A stretch of 64,000 nt of DNA from Chryseobacterium polytrichastri (GCF_900142445.1 NZ_FRAV01000001.1:186001-250000), one strand, 5' to 3'. Counted from the first letter of the stretch, positions 28,341-37,845 are shown. Translations and numbers: made by a program. Notes: a model not told the origin generated them from the letters alone.

Positions 28341-30569
28341 ATGAGAAAAAAAACAGTAAACCTTTCTACGGTAGGTTTTCTTTTATTTTCAAGTTTTGCA
28401 TTGGCACAAGAAGATAGCCTTGTTGTAAAGGATTCCACAAAAATGCAGAAAAAAGACCTAAAAGTAGGAGATAACAGAAATGTTATGCTCAACGCTTCCA
28501 GTAACTCTGGCCCCAGAGAAGTAAATATTGGCCTGCCATCAAATATCGGAGGAATGACTATTCTTGAAAATGATCTTCCGGTTGTTTATTTTTCTTGGCC
28601 GGAAATGCCCAACCAGGTATGGAGACCAAGCGTAAGTCTTGAAAAAACAGATCTTTTAAGGATGGATCAACTTGCCAATACCATGGGAGATCTTGGTTTT
28701 GCAGTAAATTCTTATACACAAACAGGAACAAAAGAATTAAAGGGAAAAGGAAAATTTACAACCAATAATTACGGTTGGATCCAAGGTGATGTAAATGTTT
28801 CGGGGCCTATCAGTAAAAATGGATGGGCATATACAGCCGGTATTTTTGCCAACTATGACCCTGGAACCTATAAACTTGGCTTTGCGAGAAATGTTGACGA
28901 AACCAAGATTGTTAGAGCTGGTATTACAAAATTCTTTAATATTGACAGAGGTAAAATAAGCGTTTTATACAAATATTCACATGCTTATAGTATAGACAAT
29001 TACGCTGTTTTCAGATATGGTGAAAATGGAGAAGTAACAGAGCTAGACAATTTCACTATTGGGAAAGACTCCTTTGTTGTGCGCGATGGTATGGTTAAGT
29101 TTAGAAATAATTTGACAGGCGAATATTATTGGACCCGCTTGGCAGGAAACGACAATGTAACGAAATCTCACAATGTGGATGTTGTCGGAAATTATTTATT
29201 AAATAACGGGTGGAATTTTAAATTTTCCACAAGGTTTCATTTTGCAAAAGCTGCTACAGTAACACTTACGCCTATTAGTATTTTTGATGTTCAGGAATCG
29301 GATGGATATAAGTTGGGCAATAACGGGCAACCTTATACGGGAAGTGTTGCAGCACAGTTTGCCATGCATACTCCGTCTACTCCTGTTACCAATATTGCAG
29401 GACGCTTCTCTTTAAATAAACAAGTTGGCAACCATAACTTAACCGTTGGATTATTAGAACAATTTTACAAGGTAAATAGATTTACATCAAACAGAGATTT
29501 CTTCTTTCAGACCGTAGAAAGGCAACCACAAAGACTTGTGAGCCCAGGAACAGATAGCGATGGATTTTACAATTATAATGCCGGAACAGCATATCATAGT
29601 GGTATAGAAAACAAACTATCCGTATATGCAAGTGATGAATGGAAGGTTTCCGATAATTTCAGTCTTCACTATGGGCTTAATTTAAGATACCAACTACTTG
29701 ATGGTGAATTTTCTTTAGCACCAAGACATGCAGATTTTGTTTTTCAGCCGGGAGATTTTTCTAATTTCAAAAACAATTGGTTTCATATAGGAGGAAGTTT
29801 AAATGCCAAATATAATATCAATAAGAACTTTGGTCTTTTTGCCAACTTCCTTTACACAGAGGAAAACAGAAGATTAGAGAGTTATTCTCAAGCGCTCGTT
29901 CCAAATACAAGTAAGATCAAATCTCCTTTGGGGGCAATTGGTGTTTTCTGGAATACAGATTATATCCAGCTACTTTCCCAGGCAACTGTCGTGAAAAAGA
30001 ATAATTATTTGGCAAGATTCAGTCTTGTAAATCCGTCAAATACAACTCAGGCGGAGCTACTTACACTTTACTATGACATTCAGACATTAGGTTGGACTAC
30101 CGATTTTGTTGTAAAACCATTTAAAGGATTTAATCTTCATTATTTATTGACTTTCCAAAATCCGGTATACAAGAATTTTAATTTCACCGCTTTTGGAAAA
30201 GACTATGACTATAATAATAACAATGTATTGGGAATTGCAAAAGTCTTAATGGAGGTAGATCCCAGTTATACTATTGATAAATGGAAATTCTGGGCAAGTT
30301 TCAGATACTTTTCAAAACAGTATGCCAACCTTACAAATGTACTTTATTTCGCTCCGAGATGGGAGACCTTCGGAGGGATTAATTATACTTTCAACAAAAA
30401 CCTTGATGTAGGAGGTACGGTTATTAATTTTTTAAACCAAAGAGGAGCAAGTGGATCTATTAATGGAGCAGAATTAATTACCGATGCAAGTCCGTATTAC
30501 GGAAAATTATTAACCGGAAATTATATTATGCCTTTAACATTCCAATTTTCAGTAAACTTTAATTTTTAA
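28341..30569 (+). CDS. TonB-dependent-receptor-like outer-membrane protein (paralogue 1)
   Basis: A 742-residue protein with a signal peptide (about residues 1-22, ending FALAQ). A short linker follows, then a compact plug-like segment (NRNVMLNASSNSGPREVNIG, GGMTILENDLPVVYF), then a long beta-barrel ending PLTFQFSVNFNF. It lacks the usual CarboxypepD_reg domain and a clear TonB box, so it is an atypical TBDR. It is closely similar along its whole length to the protein at 31998-34241 (for example both have NLTVG, LEQFY and YDYN-NNVLG segments). It is separated from that paralogue by the convergent Nudix regulator. Cargo unknown; a carbohydrate is inferred from the GH3 genes beyond. Confidence 0.88.
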   Translation: MRKKTVNLSTVGFLLFSSFALAQEDSLVVKDSTKMQKKDLKVGDNRNVMLNASSNSGPREVNIGLPSNIGGMTILENDLPVVYFSWPEMPNQVWRPSVSLEKTDLLRMDQLANTMGDLGFAVNSYTQTGTKELKGKGKFTTNNYGWIQGDVNVSGPISKNGWAYTAGIFANYDPGTYKLGFARNVDETKIVRAGITKFFNIDRGKISVLYKYSHAYSIDNYAVFRYGENGEVTELDNFTIGKDSFVVRDGMVKFRNNLTGEYYWTRLAGNDNVTKSHNVDVVGNYLLNNGWNFKFSTRFHFAKAATVTLTPISIFDVQESDGYKLGNNGQPYTGSVAAQFAMHTPSTPVTNIAGRFSLNKQVGNHNLTVGLLEQFYKVNRFTSNRDFFFQTVERQPQRLVSPGTDSDGFYNYNAGTAYHSGIENKLSVYASDEWKVSDNFSLHYGLNLRYQLLDGEFSLAPRHADFVFQPGDFSNFKNNWFHIGGSLNAKYNINKNFGLFANFLYTEENRRLESYSQALVPNTSKIKSPLGAIGVFWNTDYIQLLSQATVVKKNNYLARFSLVNPSNTTQAELLTLYYDIQTLGWTTDFVVKPFKGFNLHYLLTFQNPVYKNFNFTAFGKDYDYNNNNVLGIAKVLMEVDPSYTIDKWKFWASFRYFSKQYANLTNVLYFAPRWETFGGINYTFNKNLDVGGTVINFLNQRGASGSINGAELITDASPYYGKLLTGNYIMPLTFQFSVNFNF

Positions 30570-30589
30570 TGAATAATTAAAAATCAAAA

Positions 30590-30632
30590 AAACTAAACCG
30601 CAATGGGCCTAAAATCCATTGTGGTTTAGTTT
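30590..30632. terminator. Bidirectional terminator between TBDR paralogue 1 and the Nudix regulator
   Basis: AAACTAAACCGCAATGG (30590-30606) pairs with CCATTGTGGTTTAGTTT (30616-30632) over 17 bp with one G-T wobble and a 9-nt loop. A-rich and T-rich flanks suit termination in both directions. Confidence 0.85.
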
Positions 30633-30635
30633 ATA

Positions 30636-31385
30636 TTACCAATTACTCAAACCATTTTCTAAGGCTCTTTCATAATTCTCTTCATCAAAAGAATACAGAT
30701 CAGGAGATTTATGAGCTCCACCGCGTCTTTGTTCTTCCAGTTTATTTAGAATTCCGAGGTTTTTAATTTTTCTGTAAAAATTTCCACGATTAAGTTCTTT
30801 TCCCAAAATAGCTTCATATAATTTCTGTAATTCAGAAAGAGTAAATTTTTCAGGCAAAAGATTATAACCAATCGGTTTTGTTGATATTTTTTCGCGCAAA
30901 GTCATCAATGCTTTATCAACGATTTCACGGTGATCCATCGCCAGATCAATTTCTGATAATTGATTTAAATAAATCCACTCAACTTTTTCACTGAGTTCAT
31001 CCGGAATAGGATTTAGTTTCGTAGGATTATATAAAGCGTAATATCCGATAGAGATAAATCTTTGTTTATGGAAAAGCGTTTCATCAAAATCTTCAAAATA
31101 GAATTCACTTCTGTTTTTCTTTCCAAAAACACCGAACTCTTCAAGATAAACACCCGTTACACCGGCTCTGTCTTTTAAAATTCTTTCCACAGCTTCATCT
31201 AGGTCTTCATCTTTCTTCACATAACCTCCCGGCAATAGCCATTGTTTTCGGTAATTCATCTTGATCAGTAAAACCTTCAAGTCATTTTGATCAAAGCCAA
31301 ATATCACAGGATCAGCAGATATATGAGGAAGAAAAAGCTCTTTAGCTTCGTTTGATTTATCTAAAATTTGTTGTTTGGAATCCAT
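30636..31385 (-). CDS. Nudix-type transcriptional regulator (NrtR/AraR-like) with degenerate Nudix box
   Basis: A 249-residue protein. The N-terminal Nudix fold (about residues 20-155) shows GGYVKKDEDLDEAVERILKD, but the box departs from GX5EX7REUXEEXGU: the catalytic glutamates after the Arg are Ile, Asp and Arg, so hydrolase activity is probably lost. The C-terminal region (about 165-249) is a winged helix typical of NrtR relatives (LSELQKLYEAILGKELNRGNFYRKI). Characterised Bacteroidetes relatives of this layout (AraR) regulate sugar use by binding a sugar or nucleotide. It lies between two TBDR paralogues and upstream of GH3 genes, its probable targets. A -7 box is at 31413. Confidence 0.88.
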   Translation of the reverse strand: MDSKQQILDKSNEAKELFLPHISADPVIFGFDQNDLKVLLIKMNYRKQWLLPGGYVKKDEDLDEAVERILKDRAGVTGVYLEEFGVFGKKNRSEFYFEDFDETLFHKQRFISIGYYALYNPTKLNPIPDELSEKVEWIYLNQLSEIDLAMDHREIVDKALMTLREKISTKPIGYNLLPEKFTLSELQKLYEAILGKELNRGNFYRKIKNLGILNKLEEQRRGGAHKSPDLYSFDEENYERALENGLSNW

Positions 31386-31997
31386 TGGTGTTATGAGAAA
31401 AACGTGATATTACAAATTTACTAATAAAAATTTTGAAAGAAGCTCAAAAATGCATTCTTGAATTCAATTTTGGGGAAATTTTAAGACTTTAATTATCATT
31501 GATTCACTCAGAAACAATGATAATTAATCATTTGAAGTAAATTTAATTAACTGATTATTAGCTTATTAACGCTAATGTTAAATTTTATTAATATTTTTTT
31601 TCAAAAATTGAATGAAAAAATGTAGTATTGTAATGCTTCGCATTGAAGCAATGAAAAAAAACAAAGATTGAGATAAAATTGCTTCGAAAATACTTTCTCC
31701 TGAGAGTATGCAATTTTCAGTACAAATATGATGCTTAATCCAATAAGCCTGCATGAAAAAAAGGAAAGCAAATAAGCTTTTTACCTGATTTCATGACGAT
31801 GCAGAGGTAAATGAACAGCTGGCTGTATTAATAAAAAATCCAGTACTGATTTTAAATGATAATAGTTCATCTAATGAAAATTTGGATGCAGGAAATGTTG
31901 TGTCTTTTAACTTTTGACTATAAAGAGAACAGAGCATTGATTATCATAGAATTAGATATAAAAAAGAAACTAAAGAAGAAATTATATAAACTAAGCA
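31386..31997. other. 612-bp divergent control region with inverted repeats and a possible gene remnant
   Basis: It contains the Nudix-gene -7 box (TAAATTTG on the minus strand, 31413-31420), the 11-bp inverted repeat at 31491-31525, and a small palindrome TGCTTCGCATTGAAGCA at 31634-31650. From about 31785 to 31916 one frame is open and ends with residues GNVVSFNF before a stop, resembling the last residues of outer-membrane barrels. It lacks a start codon and may be a decayed gene end or chance. No -7 consensus was found for the TBDR at 31998. Confidence 0.45.
31491..31525. promoter_or_regulatory. Candidate Nudix-regulator operator (perfect inverted repeat)
   Basis: AATTATCATTG (31491-31501) and CAATGATAATT (31515-31525) are exact reverse complements separated by 13 bp. 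They lie in the divergent region between the Nudix regulator and TBDR paralogue 2, about 75 bp behind the regulator's -7 box. Size and spacing are plausible for a dimeric winged-helix regulator. The link is positional only. Confidence 0.45.
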
Positions 31998-34241
31998 ATG
32001 AAAAAATCAATTGTAAAAATTTCAGCATTAGGCATCGTTCTGTTCTGTTCCAATCTTGCATTTGGACAGACAGATAAGCTTGCTGTACAAGACTCTGTAA
32101 AGCTGCAGGAAAAGCTTAAGATTGGAAACGTAAAAGAAGACAACAACAGAAATGTGATGTTGAATGCTGCCAATAATACAAGTCCGAGAGATGTAAATAT
32201 CGGGCTTCCTTCCACCGTTGGCGGAATTACCATCCTTGAAAATGACCTTCCCGTGGTTTATTTTTTCTGGCCCGAGCTTCCCAATAAAACATGGAGACAA
32301 AGTGTAGGTTTAGAAAAAACCGGATTGTTAAAAATGGATCAATTGGCCAATACCATGGGAGATCTTGGATTTGCAGTGAATTCTTATGCTCAAACAGGCA
32401 CCAAAGATTTTAAACTGAAAGGAAAATTTACAACAAGTACTTTTGGATGGCTTCAAGGTGATGTCAACGCTTCTGGACCCATTTCTAAAAACGGGTGGAC
32501 CTATACTGTTGGGGCTTTTGCAAACTACGATCCCAGTACTTTTAAGCTAGGTTTTGCAAGAAATGTAGATGAAACAAAGATCTTCAGAGCGGGTGTTACG
32601 AAATATTTTAATGATGATAAAGGGAAGATTTCAATTTTATATAAATATTCAGATTCTTATAACGTAGGAAACTATGCCGTTTTCCAATATGGTGAAAATG
32701 GGAAAGTTACCGAGTTGGATAATTTCAAAATAGGTAGAGATTCTTATGTGGTCAATGATGGCCAGATCCGAATGAAAGATATTTTATCAGGACAGAATTA
32801 TTGGGCATCTATGAATGGAAATGATAACAGATCAAAAGCTCATAACATCGATATCTTCGGTAATTATTTATTAAATAATGGCTGGAATTTCAAATTCTCC
32901 ACAAGAGCCCATTTCTCAACAGTAAAAATGTCAACAATTATTCCTTTGAGTATTTTCCAGGCAGATCAGTCCGCGGGTTATACGATTGCTTCAACCGGAC
33001 AGCCGTATTCCGGGGCAGTAGGAACTCAGTTGGCAATGCACACGCCTGAAACTCCGATTACCAATATTGCAGGACGTTTTTCACTAAACAAACAACTGGG
33101 AAATCATAACCTTACGGTGGGAATTTTAGAGCAATTCTATCATGTAGATAAATACACATCCAACAGATCATTTTTCTTCCAGACCGTAGAAGCACAACCT
33201 CAAAGATTAATTGGGCCAACCACAGATGCTTCAGGATTTTACAATTACAATGCAGGTGGAGAATACCACAGCGGAACAGAAAACAAGCTGTCTGTATATG
33301 CAACAGATGAATGGAAAGTATCTGATAACTTTAATCTAAGCTATGGTTTACATCTAAGAAATCATTTGGTTGATGGTGAATTCTCAATGACACCAAGAAC
33401 TCCGGGGTTTGTGTTTGGACCTAATGATTTTCAAAGCATTAAAGAAAGTTGGTTTCAGATTGGAGGAAGCCTAAATGCAACGTATAACATAAACAAAAAC
33501 TTTGGAGTTATTGCCAACTTACTTTACACAGAAGAAAACAGAAGGCTGGAAAGTTATTCTCAGGCATTTGATCCCAATACAAAGAAGATTAAAAGTCCGT
33601 TGGGAGCGTTAGGAGTATTCTGGAATACAGATTATCTTCAATTGATTTCTCAGGCCACGTATCTTAAAAAGAATAACAATTTGAACAGATATAACTTAGT
33701 GAATCCGGCTAATACAACGCAAGCTCAGAATGTTACGGTTTACTATGATATTCAGACCATTGGTTGGACAACAGATTTTGTACTAAAACCTTTCAAAGGC
33801 TTTAATCTTCACTATTTGATCACGTTACAGAATCCGGTATATAAGAAATTCAATTTCAATGCTTTTGGAAAAGATTACGATTACAACGATAACAATGTTT
33901 TGGGAGTGGCTAAAGTGTTGATGGAGATTGATCCAAGTTATACAGTTGACAAATGGAGATTCTGGGCAAGTTTTAGATATTTCTCAAAACAGTATGCCAA
34001 CCTTACGAATGCGTTATATTTCGCCCCAAGATGGGAAACTTTTGGAGGAGTGAATTATACTGTTAACAAAAATATCAACCTTGGTGCTACCGTGATCAAC
34101 TTCCTGAATCAAAGGGGAGCAAGTGGAACCATCAACGGGGCTGAATTAATCACCGATGCAAGCCCATACTACGGAAAACTATTAACGGGAACATACATCA
34201 TGCCGTTGACAGGGCAGTTTTCAGTAAGCTTTAATTTTTAA
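31998..34241 (+). CDS. TonB-dependent-receptor-like outer-membrane protein (paralogue 2)
   Basis: A 747-residue protein with a signal peptide (ends NLAFGQ), the same short plug-like region (NRNVMLNAANNTSPRDVNIG, GGITILENDLPVVYF) and a barrel ending PLTGQFSVSFNF. It matches paralogue 1 closely with no large indels, which points to tandem duplication. It is followed after 11 bp by a GH3 gene, so this copy is in an operon with a glycosidase while paralogue 1 stands alone. No SusD gene adjoins. It is presumably an oligosaccharide or glycoside receptor; the ligand is not shown. Confidence 0.88.
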   Translation: MKKSIVKISALGIVLFCSNLAFGQTDKLAVQDSVKLQEKLKIGNVKEDNNRNVMLNAANNTSPRDVNIGLPSTVGGITILENDLPVVYFFWPELPNKTWRQSVGLEKTGLLKMDQLANTMGDLGFAVNSYAQTGTKDFKLKGKFTTSTFGWLQGDVNASGPISKNGWTYTVGAFANYDPSTFKLGFARNVDETKIFRAGVTKYFNDDKGKISILYKYSDSYNVGNYAVFQYGENGKVTELDNFKIGRDSYVVNDGQIRMKDILSGQNYWASMNGNDNRSKAHNIDIFGNYLLNNGWNFKFSTRAHFSTVKMSTIIPLSIFQADQSAGYTIASTGQPYSGAVGTQLAMHTPETPITNIAGRFSLNKQLGNHNLTVGILEQFYHVDKYTSNRSFFFQTVEAQPQRLIGPTTDASGFYNYNAGGEYHSGTENKLSVYATDEWKVSDNFNLSYGLHLRNHLVDGEFSMTPRTPGFVFGPNDFQSIKESWFQIGGSLNATYNINKNFGVIANLLYTEENRRLESYSQAFDPNTKKIKSPLGALGVFWNTDYLQLISQATYLKKNNNLNRYNLVNPANTTQAQNVTVYYDIQTIGWTTDFVLKPFKGFNLHYLITLQNPVYKKFNFNAFGKDYDYNDNNVLGVAKVLMEIDPSYTVDKWRFWASFRYFSKQYANLTNALYFAPRWETFGGVNYTVNKNINLGATVINFLNQRGASGTINGAELITDASPYYGKLLTGTYIMPLTGQFSVSFNF

Positions 34242-34252
34242 TAGGTAGAATA

Positions 34253-36553
34253 ATGAAAAAGACAGTTTTAAGTATCGCAGTTTTGTGTTTGGGAATATCG
34301 GCTTCTGCACAAAATATTCATCAGATAAAAAATACGAACGGACCCGTTTTAGGATATTCCGAAGAATCGGGTGTGAAAATCCTTGATGTTTCAGGGAAAA
34401 AATTCAAAGATTTAAATAGAAACGGAAAGCTCGATAAATATGAAGACTGGCGTTTACCTGTAGAAGAAAGAGCAAAAGATCTGGCTTCTAAAATGTCTGT
34501 TGAGCAAATTGCAGGTTTGATGCTTTACAGTGCGCATCAAGCGATTCCGGCGCCATCCGAAGGTTTCAGAGCAGGGAAATACAATGGTAAATTTTTCAAT
34601 GAAAGCGGTGCCAATCCTTGGGATTTGACGGATCAGCAAAAGAAATTTTTAAAGGATGATAATCTTCGTCATGTTTTGGTAACCACTTTACAGTCGCCGG
34701 AAGTAGCTGCCAAATGGAATAACAATTTACAGTCTTACATTGAAGGTTTAGGCTTGGGAATTCCGTCTAATAATAGTACCGACCCGAGACATTCTGCTTC
34801 TGTAACGGCTGAGTTTAATGAAGGAGCAGGCGGACAAATTTCTCTTTGGCCTGATGGCCTGGCAATGGGAGCTACTTTCGATCCTGAATTGGTGAAAAAA
34901 TTCGGAAATATTGCCGCTCAGGAATACCGTGCATTGGGAATTTCAACGGCTTTATCTCCACAAATTGATTTAGGGACTGAGCCCCGTTGGTACAGAATTG
35001 CTTATGTATTCAGTGAAAGCCCGGAATTAACAGCTGATTTGGCAAGAGGTTATATCGATGGTTTCCAGACTTCTTTCGGAAAAGATGTGATCAAAAACGG
35101 ATGGGGTTATAAAAGTGTCAACGCGATGGTAAAACACTGGCCGGGTGGCGGACCTGAAGAAGGTGGGCGTGATGGTCACTGGGCAATGGGAAAATATGCC
35201 GTTTATCCGGGAAATAATTTTCAAAATCATGTGAAACCTTTTACAGAAGGTGCTTTCAAGTTAAATGGAGGAACCAAAGAAGCCTCTGCGGTTATGCCTT
35301 ATTACACCATCAGTTTCAATCAGGATACAAAGAATGGGGAAAATGTAGGAAATGGATTCAGTAAATATTTAATTACGGATTTATTGAGAGGAAAATATGG
35401 TTATGATGGAGTAGTATGTACCGACTGGCTGATTACCGCTGAAGAAGGAAAAACTCCGGGAACATTCGCCGGAAAACCTTGGGGTGTTGAAAAGCTTTCT
35501 ATTGCAGAACGTCATTACAAAGTACTGGAAGCCGGAGTAGACCAATTTGGTGGAAACAACGACAAAGGACCTGTATTGGAAGCCTACCAAATGGGCATAA
35601 AAGAACATGGAGAAAAATATATGCGTACTCGTTTTGAACAGTCAGCCGTTCGTTTGTTAAAGAACATTTTAAGAACCGGATTGTTTGAAAATCCTTATGT
35701 AAACGTAGACGAAACGAAGAAAATCGTAGGAAACCCTGAATTTATGAAAGCGGGATACGATGCACAGGTAAAATCTATCGTTATGCTTAAAAATAAAGCG
35801 CAGGTTTTACCAATTAAAGAACGCAAAACAGTCTACATCCCGAAGAGATATTCTCCGGCAACATTCAACTGGTGGGGAGTTTACACGGCTCCATCTTTAG
35901 ATTATCCTGTGGATTTAGAATTTGTTAAAAAGCATTATAATGTATCGGATGATCCTGCAAAAGCAGACTTTGCCATTGTTTTTGTTCAGAGCCCGCACAG
36001 TGAAGAAGGTGGATATAGCGATGTTGATGCAAAAGACGGAGGAAACGGATATGTACCTATCTCTCTTCAATATCAAACCTATACCGCAACAGAAGCTCGT
36101 GAAAAAAGCATTGCCGCAGGAGATGCAGTGATTGCACCAACGGTTAAAGACAGAACGTTTAAAAACAAAACAACGACTGCTACTAATTTCACCGATTTAT
36201 TGAATATTGAAAATACCTATAGAGCAATGAACGGAAAACCTGTGATTGTTTCCGTTACTGCTTCAAAGCCAATGATCTTTTCTGAGTTTGAAAAACATGC
36301 GGACGGAATTTTAGTGAATTTCAATGTGTCGAACCAAGCTGTGGTAGATATTATTGCCGGAAAATATGAACCTTCAGGATTATTGCCTCTTCAGATGCCT
36401 GCTGATATGAAAACAGTGGAAACCCAAAAAGAAGATGTTCCGTTTGATATGATTCCTTACAAAGATTCGGAAGGTCATGCGTATGATTTCGGGTACGGAC
36501 TGAACTGGTCAGGCGTTATTAAAGATGCAAGAACGAAGAAATACGTGAAATAA
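34253..36553 (+). CDS. Exported GH3 family glycosidase
   Basis: A 766-residue glycosidase with a signal peptide (about 1-19, ending ASAQ). The N-terminal GH3 barrel (about 60-450) has VKHWPGGGPEEGGRDGH (KH substrate-binding segment) and YDGVVCTDW with the Asp nucleophile. The C-terminal GH3 alpha/beta sandwich (about 480-760) ends in LPLQMPADM and YDFGYGLNWSG. GH3 enzymes here are typically beta-glucosidases or beta-xylosidases acting in the periplasm. It starts 11 bp after TBDR paralogue 2. The C-terminal domain is somewhat unusual for BglX types, so the sugar specificity cannot be called. Confidence 0.92.
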   Translation: MKKTVLSIAVLCLGISASAQNIHQIKNTNGPVLGYSEESGVKILDVSGKKFKDLNRNGKLDKYEDWRLPVEERAKDLASKMSVEQIAGLMLYSAHQAIPAPSEGFRAGKYNGKFFNESGANPWDLTDQQKKFLKDDNLRHVLVTTLQSPEVAAKWNNNLQSYIEGLGLGIPSNNSTDPRHSASVTAEFNEGAGGQISLWPDGLAMGATFDPELVKKFGNIAAQEYRALGISTALSPQIDLGTEPRWYRIAYVFSESPELTADLARGYIDGFQTSFGKDVIKNGWGYKSVNAMVKHWPGGGPEEGGRDGHWAMGKYAVYPGNNFQNHVKPFTEGAFKLNGGTKEASAVMPYYTISFNQDTKNGENVGNGFSKYLITDLLRGKYGYDGVVCTDWLITAEEGKTPGTFAGKPWGVEKLSIAERHYKVLEAGVDQFGGNNDKGPVLEAYQMGIKEHGEKYMRTRFEQSAVRLLKNILRTGLFENPYVNVDETKKIVGNPEFMKAGYDAQVKSIVMLKNKAQVLPIKERKTVYIPKRYSPATFNWWGVYTAPSLDYPVDLEFVKKHYNVSDDPAKADFAIVFVQSPHSEEGGYSDVDAKDGGNGYVPISLQYQTYTATEAREKSIAAGDAVIAPTVKDRTFKNKTTTATNFTDLLNIENTYRAMNGKPVIVSVTASKPMIFSEFEKHADGILVNFNVSNQAVVDIIAGKYEPSGLLPLQMPADMKTVETQKEDVPFDMIPYKDSEGHAYDFGYGLNWSGVIKDARTKKYVK

Positions 36554-36567
36554 TTCAATAAAAAATA

Positions 36568-36776
36568 TACCACAAATCGAAGATTCGACGAAGTCAAAAG
36601 GCAACAAAGGATTGTAAACCATTAAGGAGAATTTAGTTGTTAAGGAAGATTAAGAAAAAAAACACATTTTTTTTAATCGGGATAGCCTTAAAGCGAAGCT
36701 CAAACTTAATATTCTAAAAATCTTAATAGCTTCTTAATGGTAAGAAAAAGTGAAACTTAAGGTCTTTTGTGGTTAA
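36568..36776. repeat. Repeat family B element with a nested family D palindrome
   Basis: Outer ends are TACCACAAA (36568-36576) and TCTTTTGTGGTTA (36762-36774), matching the ends of family B elements. Inside, TAAACCATTAAGGAGA (36615-36630) faces CTTCTTAATGGTAAG (36730-36744), matching the ends of the family D element at 62262-62403. This suggests an insertion of one element into another. Non-coding; fills the gap between the GH3 and esterase genes. Confidence 0.65.
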
Positions 36777-36800
36777 TGAAAATACTTAAAACTTAATACA

Positions 36801-37676
36801 ATGAAAAAACTCATCATAGCAAGTTTATTCCTTATTGGGATCAACAATATACAGGCTCAAAAAAGCATTTCATTATACAGTGGAAAAGCTCCGGGCTCAG
36901 AAAACTGGAAGCAGAAAGAAGCGCAAACCTATTCTGATTTGTTTAAAACCGAGGTTGTTTACAATGTAACGCAACCTTCAATTTTAGTCTTTGAAGCTGA
37001 TCAAGCTAAAGCTAACGGAACAGTTATTGTTATTGCTCCGGGTGGCGGTTTTCAAAGTTTATCGATTAACAGAGAAGGAATTGATATGGCTAAAAAATTA
37101 TCCGAAAACGGAATTACTGCCGTTGTGTTAAAATACCGTTTATTGGAAACAAAATCCAACGATCCTGCCCGTGAAATGATGGAGAACATCAAAGATAGAA
37201 AAGCTTTTGATGCGAAAACAGCTCCCATTAAAGTAATGGCAGGCGAAGATATCAAAACAGCTATTTCTTATGTAAGAGCTCACGCTAAAGAATTAAATAT
37301 TCAGGTTGATAAATTAGGGGTAATCGGTTTCTCGGCTGGAGCAAGTGTGATTTTAGAAAGTGTTCTTCACAGCAAAGATGCATCCACCGTTCCCAATTTT
37401 GCAGCTTCCATTTATGGTGGACCGAATGAAGATGTTTTAACTTTAAAAATCCCAACATCAATGCCATTATTTATTTGCGCAGCAACCGATGATCAGTTAA
37501 AACTGGCTCCAAAAAGCATTCAGCTTTACAATAAATGGTTGGAAGCAGGACAACCTGTAGAACTTCACCTATATGAAAAAGGAGGTCATGGTTTCGGTAT
37601 GGGAACACAAAACTTACCTGTTGATAAATGGTCAGAGGTCTATCTGGATTGGTTGAAATTTCACAAGTTTTTATAA
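36801..37676 (+). CDS. Exported alpha/beta hydrolase (acetylxylan-esterase-like)
   Basis: A 291-residue esterase with a signal peptide (about 1-19, ending NIQAQ). It has an HGGG-equivalent oxyanion segment (VIAPGGGFQSLSINREG), the nucleophile motif GVIGFSAGASV (Ser in GFSAGA), an Asp in FICAATDDQL and a His in YEKGGHGFGMG. Similar enzymes act as acetylxylan or other carbohydrate esterases. Its place between two GH3 genes fits deacylation of the same glycan before or during cleavage. It is predicted to act in the periplasm. Confidence 0.88.
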   Translation: MKKLIIASLFLIGINNIQAQKSISLYSGKAPGSENWKQKEAQTYSDLFKTEVVYNVTQPSILVFEADQAKANGTVIVIAPGGGFQSLSINREGIDMAKKLSENGITAVVLKYRLLETKSNDPAREMMENIKDRKAFDAKTAPIKVMAGEDIKTAISYVRAHAKELNIQVDKLGVIGFSAGASVILESVLHSKDASTVPNFAASIYGGPNEDVLTLKIPTSMPLFICAATDDQLKLAPKSIQLYNKWLEAGQPVELHLYEKGGHGFGMGTQNLPVDKWSEVYLDWLKFHKFL

Positions 37677-37688
37677 AATTTTAATCTG

Positions 37689-37845
37689 TAACCACAAAAG
37701 AAACAAAAGCTTATGTTTTAATAAAAAGTTTGATTAATAAATTATTTAAGAGCACAACAGTATTCAAAAATCTTCGATTTTTATCTTATGTGACCTTTTG
37801 ATTTTTTATTTCAAGCTTAAAAAACTTTTGTCCCTTTTGTGGTAA
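37689..37845. repeat. Repeat family B element
   Basis: TAACCACAAAAGAAACAAAAG (from 37689) faces TTTTGTCCCTTTTGTGGTA (ending 37844) as imperfect inverted ends, with an AAAAATCTTCGATTTTT palindrome at the centre. The same ends and centre occur at 58097-58278. Together with flanking AT-rich DNA, it accounts for the 309-bp gap before the second GH3 gene; no promoter consensus was seen in the remainder. Confidence 0.75.

Noticed and set aside
28341..30569. Siderophore receptor function for the atypical TBDR pair
   Set aside because: The neighbours are GH3 glycosidases, an esterase and a sugar-type Nudix regulator, so a glycoside cargo is more likely.
31634..31650. Small palindrome TGCTTCGCATTGAAGCA
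   Set aside because: Short and not placed next to a promoter; the 11-bp repeat at 31491 is the better operator candidate.
31856..32077. 73-codon open frame on the plus strand
   Set aside because: It overlaps the start of TBDR paralogue 2 in another frame and has no supporting signal.
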